A stretch of 64,000 nucleotides of DNA. Source: Phlyctochytrium arcticum (Eukaryota; Chytridiomycota; Chytridiomycetes; Chytridiales; Chytridiaceae). Shown here one piece after another: positions 49,051 through 61,206 of this stretch. The first letter of the stretch is position 1, and each line of letters opens with the position of its first letter. Where the stretch lies: positions 1,054,001 through 1,118,000 of the forward strand of contig JAHLKI010000006.1 of NCBI GenBank assembly GCA_025602905.1. Direction: 5' to 3'. The notes below the pieces were generated by a model, which was not told the DNA's origin, made no database searches, and worked only from the letters and a program-made list of their open reading frames with translations. The position numbers and the translations under genes are program-made.

Positions 49051-49414
49051 ATCAGCCCTGATATGCGGGAAAAGTGGACTCTGCCCACAGAATCTCTCGT
49101 TGTGCTGCTTGTGCAGTCGCTTCTCAGTTCTCCAAACCAGAATGCTGCCTCGACGGCGTCGACGCAGCAGTAAATTGCCAGTCGTAAGATCCAGCACGTG
49201 ATACGTCTGTCACACCCAGACCAGGCTCATGACAAACTTGCACTGTAAAAATTATCTGAATTTATCTCAGGTTGAGATCTCAGTCTCAGATCAGGCCAGA
49301 AGACAAGATCGAACGCAAAACGCCAGGGGTTAATAAAATTGGAGCAAGAGCAACTCGTTGTCGCAGTATAACTTTGGACTTTTGGAAACAGGCTATTGGA
49401 GGCCGTAATTGGGC
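49051..49414. other. Intergenic upstream of NRDE2
   Basis: About 360 bp between the possible small membrane protein (-) and NRDE2 (+). No motif was recognised. Confidence 0.4.
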
Positions 49415-52400
49415 ATGGATATGCCCAGTAAGGATGATGTGGACGCTTCTGTTACGGGACACGCTCTTGTACCAGCCGTAAAGACAACGGAAAAGGGAGG
49501 GAGGATTACGGCCTTCCCGTCTTATTCAAGCTTCCCTATCCCGGTGGTCCCGCAATTTCCTAGTTTCTCCTCTGGACCAAGAGTGTTTACCGAACAGGAG
49601 GGACCTGTGCAAACTTCACTCACCGGTCATGGACATGGGCGCTCGCCAACTATCCAGTCTTCCTTCGCCGAAGATTCCTACAATGAGGCGTCCCATACGG
49701 CAGGTTCTCGATTGTCACACGTAAAACGCCAGCGCAGTCCCAGCCGCTCGAAGGAAGGTGGGAGAGTTAGAAACACTGACCGGTATGAACATCGGAGCGG
49801 ACGGGAGAGCCATAACAAAGCGGAAACAAAAAAGAGTCGGAAAAGTCGCCGCAGCACAAGTCGAGATCGGCGACTCGAAAAATCAAGGAAGCGCCAGAGA
49901 TCAGTGAGTAGCGAGTAGCCCATTGCTATCAGTTCTTCGTGTTTTCTATTTTCTGAATTTAGAAGTCTGACTCTGCTGCTTTTGAACTCAATTAGAATTC
50001 ACATTCGACACCGGCAGAAACATTGACTTTTAAGCGGTATGGATGGAATTGTAGATTTCCAACCGATGGGTTCACTGACTGCCAATCAGGGATGGTCACA
50101 AACAAGTAGTACTGGTAGAAACGAGGGACTATTTTATGGACAGAAAGGGCGATGCGCAGAACCTTGCATTTGAATGTGTATATCGATACACCGTGCCACA
50201 CTACAAGCGTTGGGGAGGTAAGTCCAACAGCAGCCTGCATTACTGTAGTATTCTTAACAACTAATGATGGCCTCCTCCGTGGTGAGCAGATGACATTTGG
50301 GGCACCAATGGCAAATGGAGGATCGACTATAGAGAAAGCCATAAGAGCAAACATCTTGTAGTGCGGGACACACAAGTTCTTAATGCGTTCGGTACAAGTT
50401 TTAAGGTAAGCCAAATAGCAGGGCAATTTTTCTTAGCTTTAATCTTCTATATATTTAGAAGGATGAGTACAGAGAGCTTCGACAAGCTTTGAGAGAAAAG
50501 CCACTCAATCTATCGTCAAGGTACATTCTCGCGAGAAGTACTCATGGTTTGCTGGTAATTAACATCTAATCACTATGCTCATAGATCCGAGGTTGCTCTA
50601 GCGATGGAAAAGGACTTGAATAGAGACTATATCCAATTTCCAAAGTTGCAAAGCAAAGAATCTGTCAGCACTGATGATCTGCTGGAAGACCCAGAGTTCC
50701 GTAGCCGGACCGCCGATTTTAATAAACGCTTGCACGAGGTACATTTTGGACTTTGAATTTGAAGATGTATTCACAACTGACCCCCTTTCGACAATTGTCA
50801 TAGGAACCCCAAAACCTATCGCTATGGCTTGAATTCATTGATTTTCAACACGAATTTGGGAAAAAAGACTCGTCTGCTACCACTCACACTGTCATCAATG
50901 AAAGGACACAATCCATCTACGAAAAAGCCCTTCTACAGTTCCCGGATAATGAACATCTTTTATCCAGATATATGACTTGTTGCGAAGAATTGATGGAAAC
51001 AGCCGAAGTTTTAACCAAGTGGGATAAAATTCTGAAACGTCACAGCCAATCGATGGTCCTGTGGAAACAGTACCTGGAATATCGTCAAACAAATTATAAC
51101 ACCTTTACGGTGAATGGATGCATTGAGCTTTACCAGAACTGCTTGGAAATTATGATCCGCGACACGAAATCTGGTATGCATGAACCGCTTGTAGTGCACA
51201 TATACCATATCTAATCTATATCTGTTGTAGATGGTTTAAAGCGCGAACAAATTATGATACATATTTTTTCAAGGGCTGTGAAGATGCTGAGTGAAGCTGG
51301 TTTGTTGTTTAAACACATCTCCACAATTTGGATTACAAATTGATAGTGCTTTCAAGGTTACGTGGAACGGGCTATTGCACTTTTTCAAGCCATGATCGAA
51401 TTCTCCTGTTTTTGCCCGCCTGCGTTTGCTAAACAGACATTTCAACAGCGACTCGGTATGTTTGAGTCATTTTGGGAGCAGGACCATCCCCGATTCGGTG
51501 AGGACGGAGCCCAGGGATGGGCAACTAGTATCATGAACGACAACGAAGATGATGTTTTACCAACCTTATCGAGCAAGGTAGACAACAGACTGGATATGAG
51601 TGAACCTGACGATTTTGGCCGATGGTTGCATAAAGAACGACGGGATGAGTTTTTCTCTTGGCTGCCTGCCCGAACCGTTGACGAGGAGAGCGACACTGAC
51701 GATATTTTCGACCCCTTTCGTAACGTGCTGTTCGACGACATCTCGTCATTAATGTTCGATATACACGAGAATGAGACGCGAATCCAGCTTTTGCACACTT
51801 TCTTGCAATTCCTAGGGGTACCTTTCAACAATGGCAAAAGCTCCAATGATGAGAGCTTTCAAGACTGTTTTCTTGAAAATGATCACTTGAATCACGCTCG
51901 AGCGGCTATGTTTTGGCCAGCACCCATGAATGACATTCAGAACATGCAACGGGAAGAGGGTGCGCGATTCTCCCAAGTCTTTGATGTTCCGCTTCATGTA
52001 TTTCCGCAAACCGCCGACTGCACATTCGCAGCTGGTCAGTGGTTCGATATGTGGAGCAAAACGGATGCAGACGTGTTTGAGACCCGCGCAGCAAATCGAC
52101 GAACTTTTGTCCGGTAAGATAATGGATGTTTCAGGGGAGCATGATGGGTGTTGTACCTAAGACAATTTGCTGAATTTCAGGAATGTGCTTCAACAATGGC
52201 AATCATTACCTTATCAACATCAGCAGCCACTTGCGCTACTTATCGCTTTTGAGAACGGATTTGATACTAAAGGGTAATGTGATGGTACGATATCTGCCAA
52301 ACAACACATGACTGATATAAATGAAGGGCACAAAAAGCTACCAAGACCTTGTTGAAGACGGAACGCATGAATTTATCTCTTTGGGATGCCTATGCCAGAG

Positions 52401-53743
52401 TTGAAATGGCACGAGGGAAAATGAGTGAAGTGCGTCTGATTGCAGCATCCTGCGCGAGAGTATTTTAATTGAAACATGATCAGGCTAGTAACGTTTATAT
52501 GACATCACTTCTAGCGTACCGTTCGTTCCCGCTTATAGCTCAAGCCGATGCACCCCTCTTGCATCGTATGGCGGCAGAATGTTTCTTAAGGGACAACAAA
52601 AAGAAGGCAGCGCTAAGTGTTCTTCTAGCCTTTGGAGCAGGTGATCCAGTTCGGGAGGAAGACTTGCAGAACAGTCCATCTCCCACCTATACGCTTAAAG
52701 CAAGAAAGGTAGGTTTTCCCTTCGATTTCCCCAAGTTTTCTCACCAGCTCATTGCGTTCGATTTGGCGGAAATCAGGGCTTTATGCAGGCCCTTGAGCGC
52801 CTCTTCTCCTTCGTAGATTGGGATATAGCTATGCAGGCTACCACGCAAGAATATCTGCATTATCTCCTTTCCTATTCATGGATGGAATATCTTGTTCTTG
52901 GACTTGACGAGGCCATAGTCATTTTCGAGCAGTCACTCGACCGCATACAAAGCCAACCCGGGGCCAGGTGTTCTGCTGCTGAGGAAGCGATTTTTGAGGG
53001 CTACGCGCGCCTGCTCTTTTATCACGTTACTTCAGGAGTGGCATTCAAACCGGCAATTCTGCGGACAGCATTGGAGTCAGCGTTGGCAAAATTTCCGCAT
53101 AACACTATGTTTTTGGCTTTGTATGGCTGGAATGAAGCCAGGACAAAGATTGAGAATCGAGTTCGACGCCTTGTCGATCAGGAGTTGGCCAGGTATGGTT
53201 AACAGCTACTGCCAGCATGGCTTGTAAGGTTGGAAAGTTCTAAAGCACTAGCAATCAGCAACCCATCACACGTGTTGTGGAAATTTGCCATATGGGCAGA
53301 ATTACACCAACGCCAGACATTCAATGTCAATTTGGTTCGCTCTTTATTTGAGCGAGCTTTGAAATGCAGCAGGTATATACCAATGACAGTTGATGCATAA
53401 ATCGCTGCTAAATGACCGAAAACGCCTTTGTCACCACCAGCTCCCGGCATTCGGCCTCATTGTGGTCTCTTTACATTCAGTTTGAAGTTCAGCATGGGGA
53501 CGAGAGTAAATCCAAAACCCTATTTTTTCGAGCGATCCAGGAATGCCCTTGGTGTAAAGGTGCGAGCAGAAGACGCTATCCCTGGGAAGGCACAACATCT
53601 AATGAAGTTTTCCATCTCCAGATCTATATCTGATACCCTTCAGCCTCCTCCGCGACGTGTTTGCAGCAGACGAACTGTCGGAAATTTTCTCTTTGATGGA
53701 AGAGAAAGAAATTCGCATTCGAAACCACCTAAACACTCCATAA
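49415..53743 (+). CDS. NRDE2: NRDE2 homologue (nuclear RNA surveillance, HAT-repeat protein)
   Basis: Nuclear protein linked to RNA silencing in worms and fission yeast and to the exosome helicase MTR4 in animals. Sixteen exons: 49415-49903, 49996-50036, 50090-50217, 50290-50405, 50459-50520, 50585-50738, 50804-51173, 51231-51299, 51357-52113, 52181-52273, 52327-52429, 52484-52708, 52777-53192, 53229-53372, 53441-53559, 53622-53743, giving 1135 aa with all phases consistent. An N-terminal Arg/Ser-rich part is followed by YFMDRKGDAQNLAFECVYRY, matching the family region before the repeats. Then come HAT/TPR-like helices: QNLSLWLEFIDFQ, MVLWKQYLEYRQ, VERAIALFQAMIEF, VLFDDISSLMF, LLHTFLQFLGVP. 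The C-terminus is FFRAIQECPWCKDLYLIPFSLLRDVF then MEEKEIRIR. Length and order match the family. Confidence 0.93.
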
Positions 53744-53919
53744 ATGTAAAAAGTTAAAGTTAATACCACACTTGCAATAGGTCGATTCGACACTATTCAA
53801 CTATTCAAATAGAGTCTGATGCTGCACTGTTGACAAGATGTATTTAATATGTATTGGAATGGATATGATTGCTTCAAGTCAGGTTGTTGGAAGCTAGACT
53901 CTGCCTGTGAATGCTACAA

Positions 53920-54368
53920 CTAATCCTCATATCCTGATGGGATGACGCGCGCACGTTGGGGTACTGCCAAAAAAAGAGTCGCAAGAGTAGATTTGTCAAC
54001 GTCTCGCATATGACAACCAAATGGCAGCTCAGAATACTATACTTACTGGGGAAGGTGCGTGGGGCGTCAACCGGCGGTCGGTAACCGTTTTCTCGTCGCC
54101 AAGGGTAGACAGTGAGCATCATAACGGGACCTAATGAGGTGCCATACAGGATGGAAGATAAGTGCTTGCCCTGCATAAGAGAAAGGATCGCGGGAACAGA
54201 GTGAGCGTACATGATAGGGCCAAAATGTATGAGACGAAAATTGTTGGGTAGTTGTAGAACCGCCGCTTCAAGCTTGTAAGAAGTCTGGAAGAAAACAGTT
54301 GATTGCCGTTAGACAAAAGAAAACGCTATGCCGCTGCCCAGCTTCCCACTCACCCGACGGAAGACATC
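53920..54368 (-). CDS. Complex I small subunit, NUO9.5 / NDUFA3-like
   Basis: Accessory single-helix subunit of mitochondrial NADH dehydrogenase. Four small exons: 54368-54355 (14 nt), 54284-54211, 54130-54047, 53963-53920, giving 71 aa with consistent phases. The protein starts MSSVGLLTSLKRRFYNYPTI, has one membrane helix (IFVSYILALSCPVMMLTVYP) formed across exons 2-3, then Pro-rich YRPPVDAPRTFPIPQRARVIP and ends SGYED. The Neurospora 9.5 kDa subunit, as I recall it, has the same plan: basic start with a P-x-x-F helix, then TYPIP-x-x-PRK and an acidic Gly-Phe/Tyr-Glu/Asp end. Several longer overlapping frames here are intron read-through. It is convergent with NRDE2 (177 bp between stops). 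Confidence 0.83.
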
Positions 54369-56340
54369 TTGCTATTCGCAACGTGTTGATCGCTGATGGA
54401 ACAAGGATTTTTAAAATCGCTGCAATGAGGTCTGGGTGCCATTCTGCCAGTGCGTGGAACTTTGCATCAAAAACACAGCCACCTGAGCAGATCTGAGATT
54501 CTGCTGCAGGAGATGCTGCCGATTCTGCTGGAGATCCTGAGGACTCTGGAGCCCAGTGATGAGCCGGACCTAGATCCACCGCCCTCTCCTTCATCTCCAG
54601 CCCACAATGCGCCCAGCAGTAGCCACGTCTAGCGGGCACGATGAAAATTGTGGACTCTTCAAGGAAAAGGGTACGCACTGAGCAGCTTTCCAAAGCTCTC
54701 GAAAGAGCACGTTTTTGCAGTTCTTGATGCACTGGACAAGGGTTGTGGAATCCTCAGCACGGTGAGGCCCAGAGCCATAGAGTTTTATCCAAATGTACCT
54801 TCTGTATAGCAAGAAGCAACTGGCAGGGAGCATTACGGTGTTCATTCAGAAAAACCTTCCCATCCACTGGAGGCAAGCAACTTCGGAACTTACATTCCCG
54901 CGTTAATGGCTCAACATTCAAAACAAATTGCCGCGTTCGAGCCAAACCCCATCAGCTGCCTGTGATGACGAAGTCTTGGAAACGCTGTAAAGTTGTTCAC
55001 CCGCGCTGATAATACTCTCGGTTCGGCTTTTAGTTGCCCATTCCCACATTTCAATTCATCACCTTGCCTTAAAAATTACGAGATGCAGAATATGAGCTTC
55101 TTTGGTGTGCAGTAGTGTCGCTCCGCACATAGAGTGCAAGTTTCCACGCTCTTCGACTTTTTATCTTCGAAACCGACTTCTTGATGGATGACGCCGGCAA
55201 TGGGTATCCTGATGACTGAACGCTAGTTTGCGTTGTCGAATTCGATGTTTTGTGTGATGAGAAAGAGTTTCAAGAATCGCATCGGTCTCAGCCCATAATT
55301 TAGCAACCCAATTAGCTTCGTGGTTAAGGGGCTCGTCCCACCATACGCCTCTACGTTATGACCATCAACAGCCGCACGCAAGTTCGAAGCACCTCTCTAA
55401 CGCGAATACACCTCTACATTGAGCATCGCACCGTCTCAACGAGCTTCGGTGCTCCCAGATCATTGTTCTGATCATTTGATCTATGCAAACGACTGCCGAG
55501 TTTAATACCCGAAAGCTTCTTTCGCTTATGACCCTAGAAGGACGAGCAGCGGATGCGTGAGACTCGGTCTCCAGTATTCGGTTACGATGGAAGCCATCAC
55601 ATTCATCAAGCTTCCCGCGTGGAACAACAGGGGTTCAATCTTGAATCTTCACCCACAAGAGTGTGAGCCCTACATGCTGCTTTCCCATCATACGTCTTCA
55701 ACTTTTGGATGACCGCGACAAAATCATCGTTTCACCTGAGTTAATTCCCTCACCCTCTTTAAGCTAGCATTATCAGAACACTACGCAGCAAGTTTGGCAA
55801 GCACGTTCATGTGGCAATCGATTATTGAAGCAATGCGGGCCCGACCGGGCGGATCCCAGCCTAGGATGCCATAAGTCATTGAAGGGAACCATCCTGGGGA
55901 TGCCGTGTTTGTGCTGAATAGTTATAACACATCATTTTAGTGCAACTATTGCGAGGGAAACCTAGTCAGCAGGACTTATGCATGCGCCCAAGTTCCCTCC
56001 CCTCATACAAGCGGCAGTCAGGGGCTATTCTCCCGCGATATGCTCGCAGAGCAAGCCATGCGCAAGACAGCGGGCCCCCAAATCTTTCGGACAGGTCACG
56101 AATCTCCACTGTGCTCTTAAGCAAACCAGATCAAACTATCTGTGCAAAAATACACTGGACGGGTATGTAGATAAATCAGAAAGGCAAGTGTAATGAATTT
56201 ATACCTTGGACAAAGCTGTATGCAGTTTTATTTACCAAAGGCTCGTGCACAAGCCCTGAGTGACAAGTTGCAAAAGCAACAAGTTCTGGTGAACAAATTG
56301 CACAAGCGCTCCATCAAGGAAAGCTTGTCACGCAAAGAGA
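54369..56340. other. About 2 kb without a confident gene
   Basis: The first part is upstream of NUO9.5. A plus-strand frame ending at 54632 (SEILLQEMLPILLEILRTLE then a Pro/Ser-rich tail) looks protein-like, but no start or splice set could be built. From 54750 to 56340 I see only short open frames with no motif, and no RNA gene. Confidence 0.4.
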
Positions 56341-56346
56341 GGGTGT

Positions 56347-56610
56347 GAGAGTGTCACGCACGGAATTGCCCGGGGGGTCAAATTGAGTCCGGGCAAATTT
56401 TGTTTTTATAATTGAGAATGTCAAACTCGGACTTTTATATTTGAGATTCATGGGAATTTTTGTCCCGTGTTTCAGTGCGGACATATTTGACTTGATGATT
56501 TTCCCAGGCATATAAAGAATGATCTTGATAAAACAACGCATACATACAACATCGACTAAAGAATAAAGTACCTGTACAAAGTGGTTAATGTTCCCAGGAA
56601 TATTAGGCCT
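56347..56610. repeat. Dispersed repeat R1, longer copy
   Basis: Shares GTGTCANGCACGGAATTG, CCAGGCATATAAAGAATGAT, AACATCGACTAAAGAATAAA and GTTAATGTTCCCAGGAATATT-like sequence with 60970-61150, in the same orientation, but has about 90 bp extra in the middle. That extra part holds an 8-bp-stem hairpin (TTGCCCGG..CCGGGCAA). The family is unknown. Confidence 0.75.
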
Positions 56611-57555
56611 CTGAGCCACGCGTTATTTGAACCTACATTTAGGTTTTAGAAAAGTTTCTTGTAAATTGCATAGACAGACATCCTGATAGTTAGAGTATTA
56701 TTTTCTTTGCACAATTTCTATCCAGAATCAATCAAGCTTTCAGATTCGCCTTATTAGAGCTTGTTAGCTGAGATATAGTCCCAACTGTGTTTGTTTTGTC
56801 ACCCATTTTCGGCCATTTTGGAAAAAAATGTGTCTACAGTATGTTGAGACTAAAAATTCTGGGGCAACAACTTCATAAGTACAGAATTCTTCATTTTAAG
56901 GGTGGTCTACGCGCTACTAGTAATAATTGTCAGAGCAGCAGAAATTCAAAAATTGAAAATTGCTTTTGGAGGCCAGGAATTCAGTGAGCGCCATCTCATT
57001 CACCAGACATCGTAGAAAGAAAAGGGCGACGGCATTCGAATCCTAGAGATGAGCTACACAAATCCATGCATGGACAGTGCCTCAATATGTCTGTAGATCT
57101 ACAAATAAGCATTCAAAGGATGGGCAGTTTTGGTCTGATTCCTGTGCTAGTTCTATAAGGTGGCAACTGGATGTCTTTGCCAAAGTTGGCAAACAATGTC
57201 ACTTCTTCATCATCTTTCATTCATCATCAGATTCATGTCTTATATTCTTCCAGAGGTCATATCAAACAGATCTGACACAAAACTTGTATCATAAAACTCT
57301 GGATAAAACTTGACCTCACCATCACTTTATACCAAAAATTGCAAAATAACCGACCCTGTCCATGCATCGGATTACGCAGTTGACCGTGAGCATTCCAAAT
57401 ATGTTGTCATTGTTGCAATATGACCTCAGATGAAAAAGTAGGTGCAGGATGGTAAAAACGCCGTTTTTGTTGCTGGCAAAATTTCAAAAAATGCCCGCGG
57501 CTCAGTGGCCAGCCATGACTGGGATGCGTCCAAAAAATTTAATTATAGCTCGTAG

Positions 57556-57617
57556 ACCCTAACCCTAAGTACTTAAGTATATCTTACTAGACCCCCCAAG
57601 GGGGGGCGGCGCTGCCA
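57556..57617. other. Telomere-like CCCTAA pair next to a C-run/G-run palindrome
   Basis: Two CCCTAA units (ACCCTAACCCTAA, 57556-57568) are followed 20 bp later by ACCCCCCAAGGGGGGG. Two units alone can occur by chance. Confidence 0.4.
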
Positions 57618-57954
57618 CCCAAACAAATGGAGGAACAGGACCGGAGTTCAATGTTGAAAGTGCTTCATATACTGTATGTGACCAAATAAAAGTGTATGAA
57701 GAAGATTACAAATGACAGTGCAGGTTTAAAGAAGAACATGGTACCAATTTGAGTAGAAAGATGACTATCAATTGTATGAGGGGTGTAAAACAGAAACAGA
57801 CTTCATTTGTATTGTAACATGAAGAAGTGTAAGATAAACAGGGCAGTGGAATTTGATCCATGCATGCTTGGTCTTTTATAGATTGCATATCGTAGGTGTT
57901 TTCCTCAGAGTAAGAGAGAAGGAAGGCAATTACAGAAAAGCCAGCAGGCAATTT

Positions 57955-58225
57955 TCATACACATTTTACAATTCCTAAGCGTTTCCTGGATGGTAAGAAA
58001 GAAGGGAGATGATAAAAGCCAGCATTCAAGAGTAAGATCATATGAAAAAGTAAGCATTATTTGTAGGCATTTTTTAAGTTCTCATGCCTTGCATGTCCTA
58101 AGTGTGACCTGGATGTCAAGTAAGAAAGAAGGAAGAGAAACGCATGCATGCAAAAGTAAGATCAGGTGGAAAAGTAAGCAGTTTTCATAGGTTTTTTATT
58201 GCATGTCGTAAGTGTAGCTTACTTA
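57955..58225. repeat. Imperfect tandem repeat of about 120 bp
   Basis: Two and a half units share CTAAGNGTNNCCTGGATG, GTAAGAAAGAAGG, AGTAAGATCANNTG and AAAAGTAAGCA. The last unit is truncated. No coding sense. Confidence 0.6.
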
Positions 58226-58239
58226 CCTGGAAGCAAACG

Positions 58240-58600
58240 TGTTAAAAAATTTTCAAATAGTGGAAGTACATGTAGTAAAGGGGAAGCAAAAAAGCTCAAG
58301 ACATGAAAGGAGAACAGCAAAACAAATTAAAAAATGCAGGGCAAAGCTAGTCAGGAAAGGCAGGCAGCAGGGCAAAGCCAGTCAGGAAAGGCAACAGGGC
58401 AAAGAAGGCAGGCAGGTGCAACAACGCATATATGATGCCTGCATGAATTCATGTCTGGCACAGGGCAAAATTTGCTAGCAGGCATACATGATGCTTGCAT
58501 GGAACAGGCAAGATGCTTGCATGACTCTGCATGCATACATGAAGCATGTTGCCTGCTTGCATGAAACAGGCTAGGACAGGCCAACATTCTGGCACATGAG
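58240..58600 (+). repeat. Purine-rich block, inverted relative of the 39.4-kb repeats
   Basis: Repeated CAGGGCAAAG, GTCAGGAAAGGCA and TGCTTGCATG words. GGCTAGGACAGGC at 58569-58581 is the reverse complement of GCCTGTCCTAGCC at 39480-39492, and the flanks match too (CATG-A/G-A/G-CA). Confidence 0.65.
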
Positions 58601-59599
58601 ACCCTAAAAGACCCTCAACGCAGGTCACGGGGGACTACTTTTTCATAGGAGGACCGTCCTTATATATTGAGGATGCACTACATCAAATTCCTCCTAATTT
58701 GAAATTAAAACCCCGGTGCACTTCGCGCTTGCGGGGGAGTGCTCTGGTTTTTTAAAAACGGTCAAGGTAGAAAAAAATTTAATTCAAAACAACAAAATAT
58801 GCAAAAAGCAAAGAATGGACAAATGTACAAGAATACGGAAACAGGAAAGAGATAGTAAACTGAATGAGAGCAGAGGGTAGATGGGGGATCAGAGGGCAAA
58901 ATTGGTAGTGAAACCGGCCAAGTAATCATTGCAGAAGCCATTGTGGAGAGCACAGAAGGTCGCATCGAACAACCGCAAGCCAAGCCTTCCACGACTATCT
59001 TTGCGAAGCAACAGTGACGGATCCCCTGTTACAAATCATACACGTGCGATTCTTGGAGGAAGCAGCGGATGGCACCATGGTCGACCCAGCGCAGGACACC
59101 GCAACCGGAAAAGTGACGCGCAGCAACCTGAGCAACGTCGTGTGGGCGACCCGATGGACAAAAAGTTTGGGAAGATTATTGCCCTTGGTAATGGGATGTG
59201 AAGGCTCCGGAGGAACCTAGCGGTGGGGGCGGAGATAACCATTACCGGGCAGCTCCGCTCACTGGGCATCATGACAGCCAAAGAGTATGTCTTCGCCGGA
59301 ATGTCTACCGAGGTCTAGACAATCTGAAGACAGCCAACGTGGAAGTTGGACAGTTTTGGGGAGAGATATGTAGTCAGTATAGTTGCGTGAAGATGAAGGA
59401 GGCAATCTGTAGTTCGTAGATAGACAGCGAGAATAAACATTGTAAGGAAACAGAGTTCCCAAAATCATTATAATAACACATTGCACACATTGAAACAGCC
59501 AAGATATGGCATAAGAAGAGATCCAGACGATGAAAAGGACTGAACAGTACAGAGCCAATATAGAGAGGAGATTAGTGGGGAACGAGTTATTTTTTGTAA

Positions 59600-60680
59600 G
59601 GTTGTCCGGGACACATACATGGGAGGGGAAAAAATTAGGAATAACGCTGTTATTCACGAAATTAGAAAAACTTGTAGATCGCCAATGGAATATCAGAAAG
59701 AGAGAAAAACGAGCAGCCCAACAGATACAGCAAAAGATGCAGGATCAAATAGCGAATTGTAGAGAACTTAATGAAGCATTGCTACAGCGTCAATGAATAA
59801 ATTAGGAGAAAATGAACAGAAGGGGAATTTCTTTTGAAATTCTGAAAATGAGGCCAAAAAACTTAAAGGACGTGTTGAATCTGCCAAGAGGGACCTTGGA
59901 AAGGACAATCACATAGAGAAACTGAGCCAATTGAAAGAGAAATGTGGTGGGGAGGGAACGAGCCCAAAAGAGGGCACATGTAAGGATGCTTGCGGGACAA
60001 CATGGGAGAAAAAAAAAATCAGGAAAAACACGGAAATTCACGAAATTAGTCAAACGTGTAGATCGCTGAGGGAATATCAGACAGAGAGAAGGGTGAGCAG
60101 CCAAACAGAGACTGCAAAAGATGCAGGAATAAAGAGCAAATTGTAGAGAACATAAAGCAGCATTGATCCAGCGGGAATAAAGAGATTAGGAGAGCATCAA
60201 TAGAAGGGGAAAAAACTGTGTGATTCTGAAAATGAGGCAAAGAAAGTTAAAGGACGTGTTGAATCCGCCGAAAGGACATTGGAGAAGACACCCACATAAA
60301 GAAACAGGGCTAACGTAAACAGGAAACTGGTACGTAGGGAACGAGCTCAAAAAAGGGCACATATAAGGATGCTTGCGGGAGATATACATGGGAGAAAAAA
60401 AAATCAGGAAAAACGCGGAAATTCACGAAATTAGTCAAACTTGTAGATTGCTGACGGAATATCAGACAGAGAGAAGAGTGAGCAGCCAAACAGAGACTGC
60501 AAAAGATGCAGGAATAAAGAGCAAATTGTAGAGAATGTAACGAAGCATTGATCCAGCGGAAATGAATAAATTAGGAGAAAATCAAGAGAAGGGGAAAAAA
60601 TTCGATGGCGTAACAGAAATTCTGAAAATGAGGCCAAAACAGTTGAAGGACGCGTTGAAAGCCGTGGAAGGGACATCCAA
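59600..60680 (+). repeat. Tandem array of a 385-bp purine-rich unit
   Basis: The anchor ATTCACGAAATTAG occurs at 59652, 60036 and 60421, spacings of 384 and 385 bp. Each unit also carries AATATCAGANAGAGAGAA, GCAAAAGATGCAGGA, ATTGTAGAGAA, CAGCGNNAATNAA and ATTCTGAAAATGAGGC. The first unit has an open frame that would make a Gln/Arg-rich coiled coil (ending EALLQRQ); the same frame is broken in later units. Confidence 0.85.
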
Positions 60681-60940
60681 GGGGGTATGGACACTAGAAA
60701 GGCACACGGGTGCAGAGAAGAAATTGATGCGGATGGTGCAAGCGTAAAAGCAGTTGCTATGAATCAAGTATGTGGGACATATGCATGTGAGGAAAATATG
60801 CAAAAAAATTATGGAAATTACAAAAATGTTGGGATTTGGCAGAGAGTGTGGTTACATAAGCAGATAGGGTGACTGTGCTGGACTGTGCCGCAAAACGCAC
60901 ACCTGAAACATTTGTCACGGACCCCCAGACCCCCCTAGCA

Positions 60941-60960
60941 CTCTGGTATAAACCAGAGAA
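60941..60960. repeat. Hairpin CTCTGGT..ACCAGAG after a CAGACCCC motif, copy 1
   Basis: CTCTGGTATAAACCAGAG has a 7-bp stem and is preceded by CCCCCAGACCCCCCTAGCA. A sister copy lies at 63309-63325. Confidence 0.55.
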
Positions 60961-60962
60961 CA

Positions 60963-61150
60963 TGTCAAATGTGTCATGCACGGAATTGTCCGGGGGTCAA
61001 ATTGGCATTTTTTCAGTGTGGACATAATTGACTTGCATGTTTATCCCAGGCATATAAAGAATGATAGTGATAAAACAACGCGTACATATAACGTTGACTA
61101 AAGAATAAAGTACCTTTACAAAGTTGTTAATGATCCTCGGAATATTAAAC
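60963..61150. repeat. Dispersed repeat R1, shorter copy
   Basis: Direct-orientation relative of 56347-56610 with the central about 90 bp missing. It is followed by further GTTAAT..AATATT motifs at 61542 and 61651. Confidence 0.75.
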
Positions 61151-61206
61151 ACACTTCAGCATACAAGCCGTTGGTTACCAGCACTTTTCCATGCAGATTG
61201 CTCAAG

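Noticed and set aside
54131..54732. Longer minus-strand open frames overlapping the NUO9.5-like gene
   Set aside because: They cross good splice sites, and only the spliced version resembles a known family.
56347..61150. The two R1 repeats as LTRs of one retrotransposon
   Set aside because: They are in direct orientation, but no gag/pol frame, primer-binding site or polypurine tract next to the repeats could be identified between them, and further partial copies lie outside.
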